A stretch of DNA of 64,000 bases from Nodosilinea sp. PGN35 (lineage in GTDB: Bacteria > Cyanobacteriota > Cyanobacteriia > Phormidesmidales > Phormidesmidaceae): the NCBI RefSeq assembly GCF_029109325.1, contig NZ_JAQKQJ010000024.1, positions 1 through 64,000 on the forward strand, read 5' to 3'. Under the pieces are notes generated by a model that saw only the letters and a program-made list of their open reading frames with translations, was not told the origin of the DNA and ran no database searches. A program made the translations under genes and the position numbers. Shown here piece after piece: positions 56,496 to 64,000 of the stretch. Each line of letters opens with the position of its first letter. The stretch's first letter is position 1.

Positions 56496-56889
56496 CTAGG
56501 GCAGGCTCTCGATGGCAGCCGCAATCAGGCTGGCCAAAACCGGTTTTTCGATCTGCCCCTGGGCAACCTGCATCACTAAATCGTAGGCGTCACCATTCGT
56601 CAACAGCAGACGTTTGCCATTCAGCCGCAAAAAGGTGTCCATCACCGCAAACGCGGTGCGCTTGTTGCCGTCTACAAAAGGATGATTTTTCGATAAATGA
56701 TACAGATAGGCTGCCGCTTGTTCTGCCAAAGTTGGATGCAATAGCTCGCCGCCAAAGGTAGCCTGGGGTTGAGTCAGAGCAGAATCTAGCAGTCCTGCAT
56801 CTCGCACGCCAGCGGTACACCAAACCGCTCGATCTGCCTGGCGTGGAGCCTCAAACTGCTTCTGCATCTAAAAACCTAGGAGTCGGCAA
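56496..56889 (-). pseudogene. Doc-type (Fic/Doc) toxin gene with two single-base frameshifts
   Basis: An open frame from an internal ATG at 56867 gives 123 residues with the catalytic motif HPFVDGNKRT and GVRDAGLLDSALTQPQATFG. The natural N-terminus lies in two other frames: MPTPRFLDAEAV from a TTG at 56889, then LRLHARQIERFG. The expected protein runs RFLDAEAV-LRLHARQIERFG-TAGVRDAGLL. Restoring one T at the T3 run (A3 at 56853-56855) and one base near 56817-56820 joins the pieces. The intact family (death-on-curing) kills by modifying EF-Tu, so the locus appears to be an inactivated toxin next to its antitoxin. Confidence 0.8.
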
Positions 56890-57079
56890 GGCGACGATAC
56901 ACCTCTCCACGTTCTTTCTCAGACTCTAAATAGGCTTGCCACGCCTCGTCTTGAGAGGCCATGTTCGGGTCGGTTCTCAACCCCTGAACATGAGCCAAAA
57001 TGTCAGCCAGCGTTTCCACAGGCAGATGGTCGATCTCTTCTAGAATTTGGTCTTTGAGGGTGGTGGCGGTGGTGGTCAT
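56876..57079 (-). CDS. Small antitoxin-like protein paired with Doc
   Basis: This 67-residue acidic protein begins MTTTATTLKDQILEEIDHLP, then VETLADILAHVQGLRTDPNM and ends EKERGEVYRRLADS. It lies immediately upstream of the doc remnant and overlaps its probable TTG start. That is the usual order of a type II toxin-antitoxin pair. The sequence resembles short antitoxins that cover the Doc active site, with a C-terminal basic helix. No DNA-binding fold was recognised. Confidence 0.72.
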   Translation of the reverse strand: MTTTATTLKDQILEEIDHLPVETLADILAHVQGLRTDPNMASQDEAWQAYLESEKERGEVYRRLADS

Positions 57080-57229
57080 GGCTCTGGCCTCAACCTATAG
57101 CGACGCATTTTTATTTTAGTCCGGCAGCGATGGTCAAAGACCGGCCCAGAAGGGCCATCGCCCGTTATCGACCGACAAACCCTAGCCGGGTAAGCCGATG
57201 TTGGCCTCGTGGATGTCAGCATTGGCTTC

Positions 57230-58438
57230 CTAAACCACCGCCATGTCGGCCTTGATGGCGAAGATGTGCTCGATGGTATCCTCGACGGAGCGATCTGGCG
57301 TAGACGCGCCGGAGGTGACGCCTACAGTAATGGGGCCATCGGGCAGCCAGCCCTCGGTGGTGGTCATGTCGCCGTGGAGCGGCTTGTGCTCGATGCGGTT
57401 GCCGGGGCCAATGCGGCTGGCGCTGTCGATGTGGTACGAGGGAATGCTGCGCTCGATCGCAATCTCTTGTAGGTGGGTGGTGTTCGACGAGTTGTAGCCG
57501 CCGATCACCACCATCAGATCCAGCGCTTCATCCACTAGCTCAAACATGGCATCCTGGCGCTCTTGGGTGGCGTCACAGATGGTGTTGAAGCTGAGGAAGT
57601 GGTCGTTGAGGGCCTGGGGGCCGAACTTTTTGAGCATGGTGTGCTCGAAGAGCTTGCCGATCTGCTCGGTTTCGCCCTTGAGCATGGTTGTCTGGTTGGC
57701 GACTCCGATGCGATCGAGGTCGGTGTCGGGGTCAAACCCGGCAGAGCAAGCGTTGCCAAACTTGGCCATAAAGTCGGCCCTGTCGCCGCCGTTGAGAATG
57801 TAGTCGGCCACGTACTGGGCCTGGTCTAGATTGAGCACCACCAGATATTTGCCCGCAAAGGAGCTGGTGGCTACAGTTTCTTCGTGGTTGTACTTGCCGT
57901 GGATGATGGAGGTGTGGTCGCGTTTTTTGTGCTTTTCGACGGTGTTCCACACTTTAGAGACCCAGGGGCAGGTGGTGTCAACGATGGTGCAGCCCTTGTC
58001 GTTGAGCAGCTGCATCTCCTGCACGCTGGCCCCAAAGGCGGGGAGAATCACCACGTCGCCCTGACCTACCACGGAGAAGTTCTTTTCGCCGTTGACCACT
58101 TCGATGAACTCTACCGCCATGTCTTTGAGGCGCTGGTTGACGCTGGGGTTGTGGATGATTTCGTTGGTGATCCAGATGCGCTCGGTGGGGAAGTGCTGGC
58201 GGGTTTCGTAGGCTATGGCCACCGCCCGCTCGACTCCCCAGCAAAAGCCAAAGGACTGGGCCAGCTTGATGGTGACGTCGCCGCGAGTGAGGGTGTAGCT
58301 GCGATCGCGAATTTCTTGAATCAGGCCGCTGTTGTACTCGGTCTGCATTTGCCCAGCCACCGCGTCGCCGTGGCCAAACCCCTGGCGAAAGTATTTGTCG
58401 GAGTGGTTGAGCGATCGCTTAAAGGCCTTGGTATCCAT
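57230..58438 (-). CDS. ispH: 4-hydroxy-3-methylbut-2-enyl diphosphate reductase
   Basis: This 402-residue iron-sulfur enzyme makes IPP and DMAPP in the last step of the MEP pathway. The cyanobacterial/plant form has a long N-terminus (MDTKAFKRSLNHSDKYFRQG). The three cluster cysteines lie in AQSFGFCWGVERAVAIAYET, VDTTCPWVSKVWNTVEKHKK and SFNTICDATQERQDAMFELV. The product feeds carotenoid, chlorophyll and quinone synthesis, linking it with crtL in this window. The stop lies beside a hairpin (57194-57226) without a T run. Confidence 0.96.
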   Translation of the reverse strand: MDTKAFKRSLNHSDKYFRQGFGHGDAVAGQMQTEYNSGLIQEIRDRSYTLTRGDVTIKLAQSFGFCWGVERAVAIAYETRQHFPTERIWITNEIIHNPSVNQRLKDMAVEFIEVVNGEKNFSVVGQGDVVILPAFGASVQEMQLLNDKGCTIVDTTCPWVSKVWNTVEKHKKRDHTSIIHGKYNHEETVATSSFAGKYLVVLNLDQAQYVADYILNGGDRADFMAKFGNACSAGFDPDTDLDRIGVANQTTMLKGETEQIGKLFEHTMLKKFGPQALNDHFLSFNTICDATQERQDAMFELVDEALDLMVVIGGYNSSNTTHLQEIAIERSIPSYHIDSASRIGPGNRIEHKPLHGDMTTTEGWLPDGPITVGVTSGASTPDRSVEDTIEHIFAIKADMAVV

Positions 58439-58580
58439 CGAATCCTCACCGGGTGCAGCACGTTATCTAGGATAGCGGGTTGTGGGTGGGGGGTTGAGGT
58501 GCGATCGCCCAGTAAATCTCAATCGTTGCCCATCAAAAAGCCCAGGCTATAGTAGTGGCAACCGCCACCCCGCCCCCGCC

Positions 58581-60839
58581 ATGACCGGATTTGAACCCCT
58601 GATCACAGCCGCCGCCGCTGGCCTGGGTGGCTTGATTACCAACCTAGTCAAAGACAAAGGTACCGAAACCCTCAAAAAGCTAGATTGGGACATCGGCAAA
58701 AACCTGGCCCTGAGAAAAGCTTTAGTAGACTACGTGCGCCGCTACATCGATCGCCACGGTACCCTCAAAGTGGCCTGCGTGCGGATGGACTACCCTGTGC
58801 GGCTGGATGAAATCTATACTGCCGTGCAACTGCTCGATCGGTGGCAGGCTAGCCAATATTTTGCTGATGAAGCTGCACTTCAAGATCAGTACCGCGAACG
58901 GGGTAGACGTGGATTAAACATCACTGATACTAAGAAAAAACCTGGTTTGGAAGTGGCAAACGAGCAGCAATACCTGATGGTGCTGGGTGGGCCAGGGGTA
59001 GGCAAATCCACTTTTTTGCGAAAGGTAGGTTTGGAAGCACTTAAATCTCTTAACCCTAGAATCTTTCCTCCCCCTCCCCCTCCTTCTCTCCCAACCTTGT
59101 CTCAGGCAACCTTAGGCAATCAATCTGTTGCTTGGTCGGGCGTTTCCATTACAAGTTATCGGCATCGCCGCATTCCAGTGATGCTCGAACTACGGCAGTT
59201 TGATAGACCAGATCGCAGTATTAAAGCCGCTATAGCTAAGGAACTAGACAACTGTGGCTTCCCAGCAGCAGAGGAACTAACGAAGTTATTTCTGGGGAAT
59301 GGCAAGTTGCTGGTGCTGCTGGATGGCCTGGACGAAGTGCCCAGCACCAACCTTAACCATGCCATCACCGAAATCGAAAATCTGGTAGACCGATATAGCG
59401 ACAATCGCTATATCGCCTCTTGCCGAGTAGCGGCCTACACCTTTGGTGGGTTCAAACGGTTCAAAGATGTAGCCATGGCTGCCTTTGAAGATGGGCAAAT
59501 TCAGCAGTTCATCCGCAACTGGTTCCAAAAAGAGCGAGATATCGAAATCAACACTGCTAAACGCTGCTGGGCACTGCTGAACAGACGCGGCTACCGGGCC
59601 GCTAAGGAACTAGCCCAAACCCCACTGCTGCTAACCTTGCTGTGTGTGGTCTACGACGAATATCAAGACTTCCCCAAAAAACGTCACGACCTCTACGGCG
59701 AAGCTCTAGACGTGCTGTTGCGGAAGTGGGCTTCTGAGAAACGCATCCAGCGTAATCCGATTTACCGGGAGCTGAGTACCAAGCTAGAGCTAGATATGCT
59801 GGCGGAGATTGCATACACCAGCTTTGTGGATGATCAGCTCTTCTTTTCCAAAGGCCGACTAATTCACCAAATTCGAGAATTTTTAATGGAGAATCTCAAT
59901 GCCCCTAATCACCTAGATGCTGAAACTGTGCTGAAGGAAATTGAAATCCAGCAGGGAATCCTGGTGGAGCGGGCTAGGGATGCCTACTCCTTTTCACATC
60001 TAACTTTTCAGGAATACCTAACTGCTAAGTTTATTATGGATAATCACAAAATAAATCAAATGGTGCGCGACCACGCCACCGAGCAACACTGGCGAGAAGT
60101 TTTTTTGCTGGTGGCGGGGCTATCCCCTGGCAGGTCTGGGGCCGACGCGCTGCTGCTAGCCATGGAGCGGCAGGCCCAGACCTATCTGGCCAGCCCTAAA
60201 CTCAAATCCCTTTTTGCTTGGTCTACTGCTGCTACCAAGGATTCCTCCGGGAACGGCAAAGCTGCTGCGAAACGCACAGCAGCTGTCTTTCTTGCCCTTG
60301 ACCTCGCCCCCGACTTCTCCTTTGGGTGCGACTACGCTCGCAACTTAGTCTTCGCTCTCGATCGTGCCCTCGATCGTGCCCTCACCGTTGAACGCGCCCT
60401 TGATCGTGCCCTCGACCTCGCTCGTATCCTCGCTTTTAACCTTGACCACAACCGCTCCCGCTTTCGCTCTCATTATCTTGCCCGTGCCCGCGCCTGCTCC
60501 CGAATTATCTTCTGGGAATATCAAAATTTGGGGATTTTCAGGGAGGATTTGGTTAATAAGTTACTTATGACCTTAAGTCAGTCAAAAAGAGTAGTGCCAA
60601 GTAAAAATTCCTCTTTTAATAGAAGTAGAGAATTTGTAGATAAGGTCATTCTTTGCTCTTCTGAAAACCTAGGCATTAATCTCGAGAAATTAAGCTTTTC
60701 TTTTGAGGAGAATCGATGTATGGATAACTATTTTTATATTCTAGAGCTTATGATCCATTGCAAGGAGGCAGCGGTGTGGGTGTCGCCGCAGGTGTGGGCA
60801 GGCATTGAGTCGCGCATGGTCACAGTACCCACCGAGTGA
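58581..60839 (+). CDS. NACHT-domain NTPase (STAND family)
   Basis: The ATG at 58581 gives 752 residues. The N-terminal 120 residues are a helical domain (LGGLITNLVKDKGTETLKKL) often found in cyanobacterial NACHT proteins. The NACHT core starts with Walker A VLGGPGVGKSTFLRKVGLEA near 140 and Walker B NGKLLVLLDGLDEVPSTNLN near 250. A proline stretch (FPPPPPPSLPTLSQ, about 162) is inserted just after Walker A. The C-terminal part has LDRA repeats (about 595-615), then a more AT-rich end. Bacterial NACHT proteins can act against phages, but no effector domain is visible here, so the role is open. It is monocistronic. Confidence 0.88.
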   Translation: MTGFEPLITAAAAGLGGLITNLVKDKGTETLKKLDWDIGKNLALRKALVDYVRRYIDRHGTLKVACVRMDYPVRLDEIYTAVQLLDRWQASQYFADEAALQDQYRERGRRGLNITDTKKKPGLEVANEQQYLMVLGGPGVGKSTFLRKVGLEALKSLNPRIFPPPPPPSLPTLSQATLGNQSVAWSGVSITSYRHRRIPVMLELRQFDRPDRSIKAAIAKELDNCGFPAAEELTKLFLGNGKLLVLLDGLDEVPSTNLNHAITEIENLVDRYSDNRYIASCRVAAYTFGGFKRFKDVAMAAFEDGQIQQFIRNWFQKERDIEINTAKRCWALLNRRGYRAAKELAQTPLLLTLLCVVYDEYQDFPKKRHDLYGEALDVLLRKWASEKRIQRNPIYRELSTKLELDMLAEIAYTSFVDDQLFFSKGRLIHQIREFLMENLNAPNHLDAETVLKEIEIQQGILVERARDAYSFSHLTFQEYLTAKFIMDNHKINQMVRDHATEQHWREVFLLVAGLSPGRSGADALLLAMERQAQTYLASPKLKSLFAWSTAATKDSSGNGKAAAKRTAAVFLALDLAPDFSFGCDYARNLVFALDRALDRALTVERALDRALDLARILAFNLDHNRSRFRSHYLARARACSRIIFWEYQNLGIFREDLVNKLLMTLSQSKRVVPSKNSSFNRSREFVDKVILCSSENLGINLEKLSFSFEENRCMDNYFYILELMIHCKEAAVWVSPQVWAGIESRMVTVPTE
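60357..60420. repeat. LDRA-coding short repeats in the NACHT gene
   Basis: The 12-base word CTCGATCGTGCC is repeated exactly and in degenerate form (CTCACCGTTGAACGCGCC, CTTGATCGTGCC), giving LDRALDRALTVERALDRAL in the protein. The repeated helix is probably a protein-interaction or sensor extension. Confidence 0.8.
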
Positions 60840-60983
60840 GCCGATTTTAGATTTCCGATTTTGGATTGCGTGAAGTAACTGGGTTTCTGGGAATGCTACA
60901 GCTTCTGACTACCAAGTATTTCTTCTAAGCTTTGTCAAACTCTCGCCAGGTATGATAGTAATCAGATTCTAGAACAGCAAGCC

Positions 60984-61229
60984 ATGTTGACCCGCTACAT
61001 TCAGGCTGCAATGCACGAAGCCACCTATGAGCTTCTAGAAGACGGCACCTTTTACGGCGAGATACCCGCTTGCAAAGGGGTTTGGAGCAATGCCAACAGC
61101 CTTGAAGTCTGCCACGAAGAGCTACAAGATTCCCTAGAAGAGTGGATTATCTTAGGCTTGCGGCTAGGGCATACCTTGCCCGTAGTTAACGATATTGACG
61201 TTAACCTCATAACCGCTGAGGTGGCGTAG
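60984..61229 (+). CDS. hicB: HicB-family antitoxin
   Basis: This 81-residue protein begins MLTRYIQAAMHEATYELLED and continues GTFYGEIPACKGVWSNANSL and EVCHEELQDSLEEWIILGLR. This partial RNase H-like fold is the HicB pattern (GxFxxxIPxxxGVWxxxxxxEExxxxL). It lacks an obvious C-terminal DNA-binding domain. Its stop TAG shares one base with the hicA start GTG, so the two are translationally coupled. HicB precedes HicA here, the reverse of the classical order but common in cyanobacteria. Confidence 0.9.
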   Translation: MLTRYIQAAMHEATYELLEDGTFYGEIPACKGVWSNANSLEVCHEELQDSLEEWIILGLRLGHTLPVVNDIDVNLITAEVA

Positions 61230-61450
61230 TGCCCGTCCTTGGCCCCATCAAGCGCAATGACCTCGTTTGTTACCTCAAGATGCTGGGGTTTGAGGGGCCG
61301 TATTCTGGCGGCAAGCACCAGTTTATGGTCAAAGCAGAGCTACGACTGACGCTTCCTAACCCCCACAAAGGCGATATCAGTCAAGCTCTCTTGCTCAAAA
61401 TTCTGCGTCAGGCAGACATCAGCAAAGACACCTGGGAGCAGTTACGCTGA
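61229..61450 (+). CDS. hicA: HicA-family mRNA interferase toxin
   Basis: This 73-residue protein starts at GTG 61229. GPIKRNDLVCYLKMLGFEGP, then YSGGKHQFMVKAELRLTLPN and the tail KILRQADISKDTWEQL show the double-stranded RNA-binding-like fold; the His in GGKHQFM is the catalytic residue of HicA. It cleaves mRNA unless bound by HicB. Unlike the DUF4258 and Doc toxins in this window, this frame is intact. Confidence 0.9.
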   Translation: MPVLGPIKRNDLVCYLKMLGFEGPYSGGKHQFMVKAELRLTLPNPHKGDISQALLLKILRQADISKDTWEQLR

Positions 61451-61552
61451 CTCGCTATAGCCACCAATTCCTACAAGATGTGTAGACAGGGCTCCAGGGT
61501 ACCCCGGTAACGATTACAACAAAAGATCCGTTTTCCTGTGAGGATCGTTGCT

Positions 61553-61987
61553 GTGAAGAAGCTGTTGCCGTCTGGTCTTGTAGTGGGGGGGTGTTTGGTT
61601 GGCCTGGTGGCCTGGCTGGGGAGCATGCCCGCTGCTGTAGCAGACCCCTGCACAGTCAACTGCCGATCGGGGCAGATTCAGTTTACGCCGGGCGATCGCA
61701 TCATCGTGCAAGTCGTCAACACTGGCAGCCGCCCCCTCAGCCTGGAGCAGCCGCCCCTGCTCGGCCCCCGCCTGCTCTACACCGGCAACACCTTCGAGAC
61801 CCGGCTCAACTGGGCCGGGCAGCCCAAGCCATCCTTCTTTTTTTGGTCGCAGGAGCGGCTGCCCGTGCGCGCGCGGTTAAATCGCCCCCGCCCCGACACC
61901 CTGCGGGTAGAGCTGTACAACGCCCCCAGTGAGCCCAGCGATCGCAGCATCACCATCGAGCCCGATGGCCGCGTGATGGTGAAGTAA
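61553..61987 (+). CDS. Secreted protein of unknown function
   Basis: The GTG at 61553 (GAGG nine bases upstream) gives 144 residues; another GTG at 61538 adds five. The N-terminus is a signal peptide ending near SMPAAVADPC. The mature part has two close Cys (DPCTVNCRSGQIQFTPGDRI) and a beta-rich domain (IIVQVVNTGSRPLSLEQPPL). No named domain was recognised. Homologous small periplasmic proteins with this GDRI-VxVxN-TG pattern are probable in other cyanobacteria, but this is inference. Confidence 0.7.
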   Translation: MKKLLPSGLVVGGCLVGLVAWLGSMPAAVADPCTVNCRSGQIQFTPGDRIIVQVVNTGSRPLSLEQPPLLGPRLLYTGNTFETRLNWAGQPKPSFFFWSQERLPVRARLNRPRPDTLRVELYNAPSEPSDRSITIEPDGRVMVK

Positions 61988-62019
61988 CCGAATGGGAATG
62001 GCAGCCACTGCCCTACAGT

Positions 62020-62601
62020 TCACTGAACCAGCTTAGTAACCTCAAGGGCAACCGTTGGGAAACTCTCGGAGTAAATTGTGCCCCCGGTCAAGATGAATTT
62101 CGTTTGGTACTCGCCTTCTGCCGGGTCGCGAAAGACAACCAACTCTCTGGTTTTTAAATTCACTACCCAGTATTCGGTTATGCCAGCCTGGGCGTAGATT
62201 TTATCCTTCAATTCAAGGTCTTTTTCCAGGCTGGTGTTGGCATATTCCATTACCCAAAAAATGTCGGGCACCAGGGGATGCCGCTCTGTCTTGTAGAGAT
62301 CTCCCAGGGGTTTCACGATCGCGATATCTGGCTCTGGTTCCGAGTCGTTGGGCAGCGTAATCGGCTTTGCCTCGCGCACCTTGACCTGACTACCTAACCT
62401 GCTGCGCAGGTAATCTGCCGCATCGCTGCTCAACCCGGCGTGGGGAATTCCCTCTGGAGACATTTCAATCAAAGCTCCATTCAATAATTCCAGGGGTTGA
62501 CCCTCAAAGATACCGGCTTTAACCGCTTGGTGGTAGCGATCCACCGTCCATCGGTAAAGCGTAACTGTGGTTAGGCGTCGATCGTCAGTTGTGAGTGTCA
62601 T
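62020..62601 (-). CDS. Uma2-family (DUF820) putative nuclease
   Basis: This 193-residue protein has a PD-(D/E)XK fold typical of Uma2, a family highly expanded in cyanobacteria. LYRWTVDRYHQAVKAGIFEG and LLNGALIEMSPEGIPHAGLS start it. The conserved ePDIAIVKPLGDLY and PDIFWVMEYANTSLEKDLEL hold the acidic residues, and KDKIYAQAGITEYWVVNLKT follows. No toxin or transposon partner lies beside it. Substrates of the family are unknown. Confidence 0.9.
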   Translation of the reverse strand: MTLTTDDRRLTTVTLYRWTVDRYHQAVKAGIFEGQPLELLNGALIEMSPEGIPHAGLSSDAADYLRSRLGSQVKVREAKPITLPNDSEPEPDIAIVKPLGDLYKTERHPLVPDIFWVMEYANTSLEKDLELKDKIYAQAGITEYWVVNLKTRELVVFRDPAEGEYQTKFILTGGTIYSESFPTVALEVTKLVQ

Positions 62602-62678
62602 AGATCTGACATCCTAAAGCGGTAGCTCGATCGTATCGTGCTGTTCTTGCGGCGTTAGAAAATCTGTTATTTCCTTAC

Positions 62679-63695
62679 CTACTTCCACCCTGCTAACACC
62701 AGCTTGCCAATTGTCCGCCCCGACTCAATCTGCGCGTGGGCCTGGCGCAGGTTGGCGGCGTTGATGGGCGAGAGCGTCTGCTGCAGCGTAGTGCGCAGCT
62801 TGCCTGCATCGATCAGGGCGGCTACCTCATCCAGCGAATGGCCCTGGTCGGCCATGTCGGTGGTTTGGTACATCGAGCGGGTGAACATAAACTCCCAGGC
62901 GAAGGTGGCGCTTTTGTTCTTCAGCAGGTTGAGGTCGAGGGGGTCGGTGTTGCCGACGATGCCGACAATTTTGCCCTGGGGGCGAATCAGCTCGGCCATT
63001 ACCCCCCAGTAGGCGTCGGTGTCGCTAAAGTTGGCGATAAAATCGACCTCGCGGTGGCCGAGCTGGGCCATTTCTTCGATCAGCGCACCGCTGTAGTCTA
63101 CGGTGTGGTCGGCCCCCAGCTCGCGCACCCAGGACTGGGACTGGGGTCGCGAGGCGGTGGCAATCACGATTAACCCGGCCAGTTTGGCCAGCTGAATGGC
63201 GATCGACCCTACGCCCCCGGCCCCGCCGATGAGCAAAATCGACTGCCCCCGACTGCCCCCGGCCCGATGGATGCCCAGGCGGGTAAACAGGGCTTCCCAG
63301 GCGGTGAGGGTGGTGAGGGGCAGGGCGGCGGCTTCGGCGAAGGAGAGGGTCTGGGGCATGGCTCCCACAATCCGCTCATCCACCAGCTGCAACTCGGCGT
63401 TGGAGCCGGGGCGAGTGATGTCGCCCGCGTAGTAAACGGCATCGCCGGGCTGAAAGCGCGTCACCGCGTCGCCCACGCTTTCGACTACGCCAGCGGCGTC
63501 ATAGCCCAGCACCCTGGGGGTGGCTTCGACTTTGTCTTTGGGGGCGCGCACTTTGGTATCGACAGGGTTGACCGATACGGCTTCGATGCGTACCAGCAGG
63601 TCGCGCCCGGTGGGGCTGGGCTGGGGCAGGTCGGTGTCAAACAGCGATCGCGGGTCGCTGATGGGTAGGTACTGGGTAAGGGCAACAGCTTTCAT
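62679..63695 (-). CDS. Quinone-oxidoreductase-like alcohol dehydrogenase (zeta-crystallin type)
   Basis: This 338-residue protein of the MDR superfamily begins MKAVALTQYLPISDPRSLFD. It has VNPVDTKVRAPKDKVEATPR and VLGYDAAGVVESVGDAVTRF, and the nucleotide fold LLIGGAGGVGSIAIQLAKLA. No structural- or catalytic-zinc Cys set is visible, so it is probably a zinc-free NADPH-dependent quinone or enone reductase rather than a true alcohol dehydrogenase. It is monocistronic. Confidence 0.88.
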   Translation of the reverse strand: MKAVALTQYLPISDPRSLFDTDLPQPSPTGRDLLVRIEAVSVNPVDTKVRAPKDKVEATPRVLGYDAAGVVESVGDAVTRFQPGDAVYYAGDITRPGSNAELQLVDERIVGAMPQTLSFAEAAALPLTTLTAWEALFTRLGIHRAGGSRGQSILLIGGAGGVGSIAIQLAKLAGLIVIATASRPQSQSWVRELGADHTVDYSGALIEEMAQLGHREVDFIANFSDTDAYWGVMAELIRPQGKIVGIVGNTDPLDLNLLKNKSATFAWEFMFTRSMYQTTDMADQGHSLDEVAALIDAGKLRTTLQQTLSPINAANLRQAHAQIESGRTIGKLVLAGWK

Positions 63696-63776
63696 GGCAA
63701 AACAGGCGCTCGCTGGGCGGCGATTGAAGGGGCTGTCCTCAGGATAGTGGGGTTTTCGGCTCTGTTGAAACGGCGG

Positions 63777-63866
63777 TTAGACCTCCAGAGCCAGCGGGTC
63801 ATCGGCTGTAGGGATGATGGGAAAATCCTCTCCAGTGCACAGGCGCTCTGCAAAATAAGTGAATAG
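63777..63866 (-). pseudogene. Possible short gene remnant
   Basis: On the minus strand the frame LSLFTYFAERLCTGEDFPII PTADDPLALEV reads like a protein C-terminus. It is bounded upstream by a stop and has no start. It may be the tail of a decayed gene. Nothing else is recognisable from 63700 to the window end. Confidence 0.3.
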
Positions 63867-64000
63867 ACTCAGTTAAAAGTGCGAGTAAGGGGCGATCGCT
63901 CTACCTCCTAGGGCTGATTTACTCGGACTTTTGGGCAATAAGCCCCAAAAGAGGGAACAATAGCCCGGTGCCCACGGTCTTGTTACCAAAAGCACAGAGT

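Noticed and set aside
57194..57226. Terminator of ispH
   Set aside because: The hairpin GCCGATG/CATTGGC with inner pairs is plausible, but no T run follows and it nearly touches the stop codon.

Overview
The window is cyanobacterial. It carries psbK directly behind tgt, a solitary CIRCE-controlled groEL, a CrtL-type lycopene cyclase, a SigC-type group 2 sigma factor, GUN4-domain proteins, a PCP-reductase family peptide and an NblR-like regulator. HIP1 octamers (GCGATCGC) are scattered through almost every high-GC gene. The GC-rich housekeeping background and the many signalling and toxin-antitoxin genes suggest a filamentous Leptolyngbya/Nodosilinea/Phormidesmis-like organism; the genus is inference.

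Layout. 1-4.0 kb: truncated IS1634-type transposase, a palindromic repeat, and an AT-rich two-gene cassette (small helical protein plus a large protein with two P-loops) that looks acquired. 4-10.7 kb: GH63-like glucosidase, exonuclease VII (xseA, xseB), PAS/GGDEF diguanylate cyclase. 11-20 kb: CPBP protease, TPR membrane protein, double-AAA CDC48-like ATPase, MATE exporter, lone MacB/LolD-type ATPase, CAX antiporter, MliC-like lipoprotein. 20-28.8 kb: pilT overlapping a KaiB-like gene, crtL, PrsW-like protease, apt, corA, groEL, small conserved protein. 29-37.5 kb: AT-rich DUF3800 gene, carB, animal-type heme peroxidase, ArsR regulator, a broken DUF4258/YgiT toxin-antitoxin pair, tgt and psbK.

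37.5-42 kb is the most unusual region. A TIR-domain gene is divergent from three tightly spaced genes: two paralogous multi-repeat proteins, the second ending in a GUN4 domain, then a separate GUN4 protein. 42-57 kb returns to core genes: CDF exporter, dps, PCP-reductase peptide, sigC, FAD monooxygenase, dnaG, AI-2E-type transporter, rplI, LapA-like protein, Ctp protease, NblR-like regulator, DUF192 lipoprotein and Dda-like helicase. 56.5-64 kb: Doc toxin/antitoxin pair with a frameshifted toxin, ispH, a NACHT NTPase, intact HicBA, secreted protein, Uma2 nuclease and quinone-oxidoreductase-like enzyme.

Three themes stand out. First, defence and signalling modules: the ATPase cassette, TIR/GUN4, NACHT, DUF3800, and three toxin-antitoxin loci. 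Two of the toxins carry single-base frameshifts while the large housekeeping genes are intact. Second, perfect palindromic dispersed repeats lie between genes and also inside coding sequences (carB, CDF exporter, heme peroxidase). Third, C/G-rich low-complexity tracts occur in spacers and as proline-rich insertions in proteins. No rRNA, tRNA or CRISPR array was seen. All calls are by reading the sequence; no database search was run.
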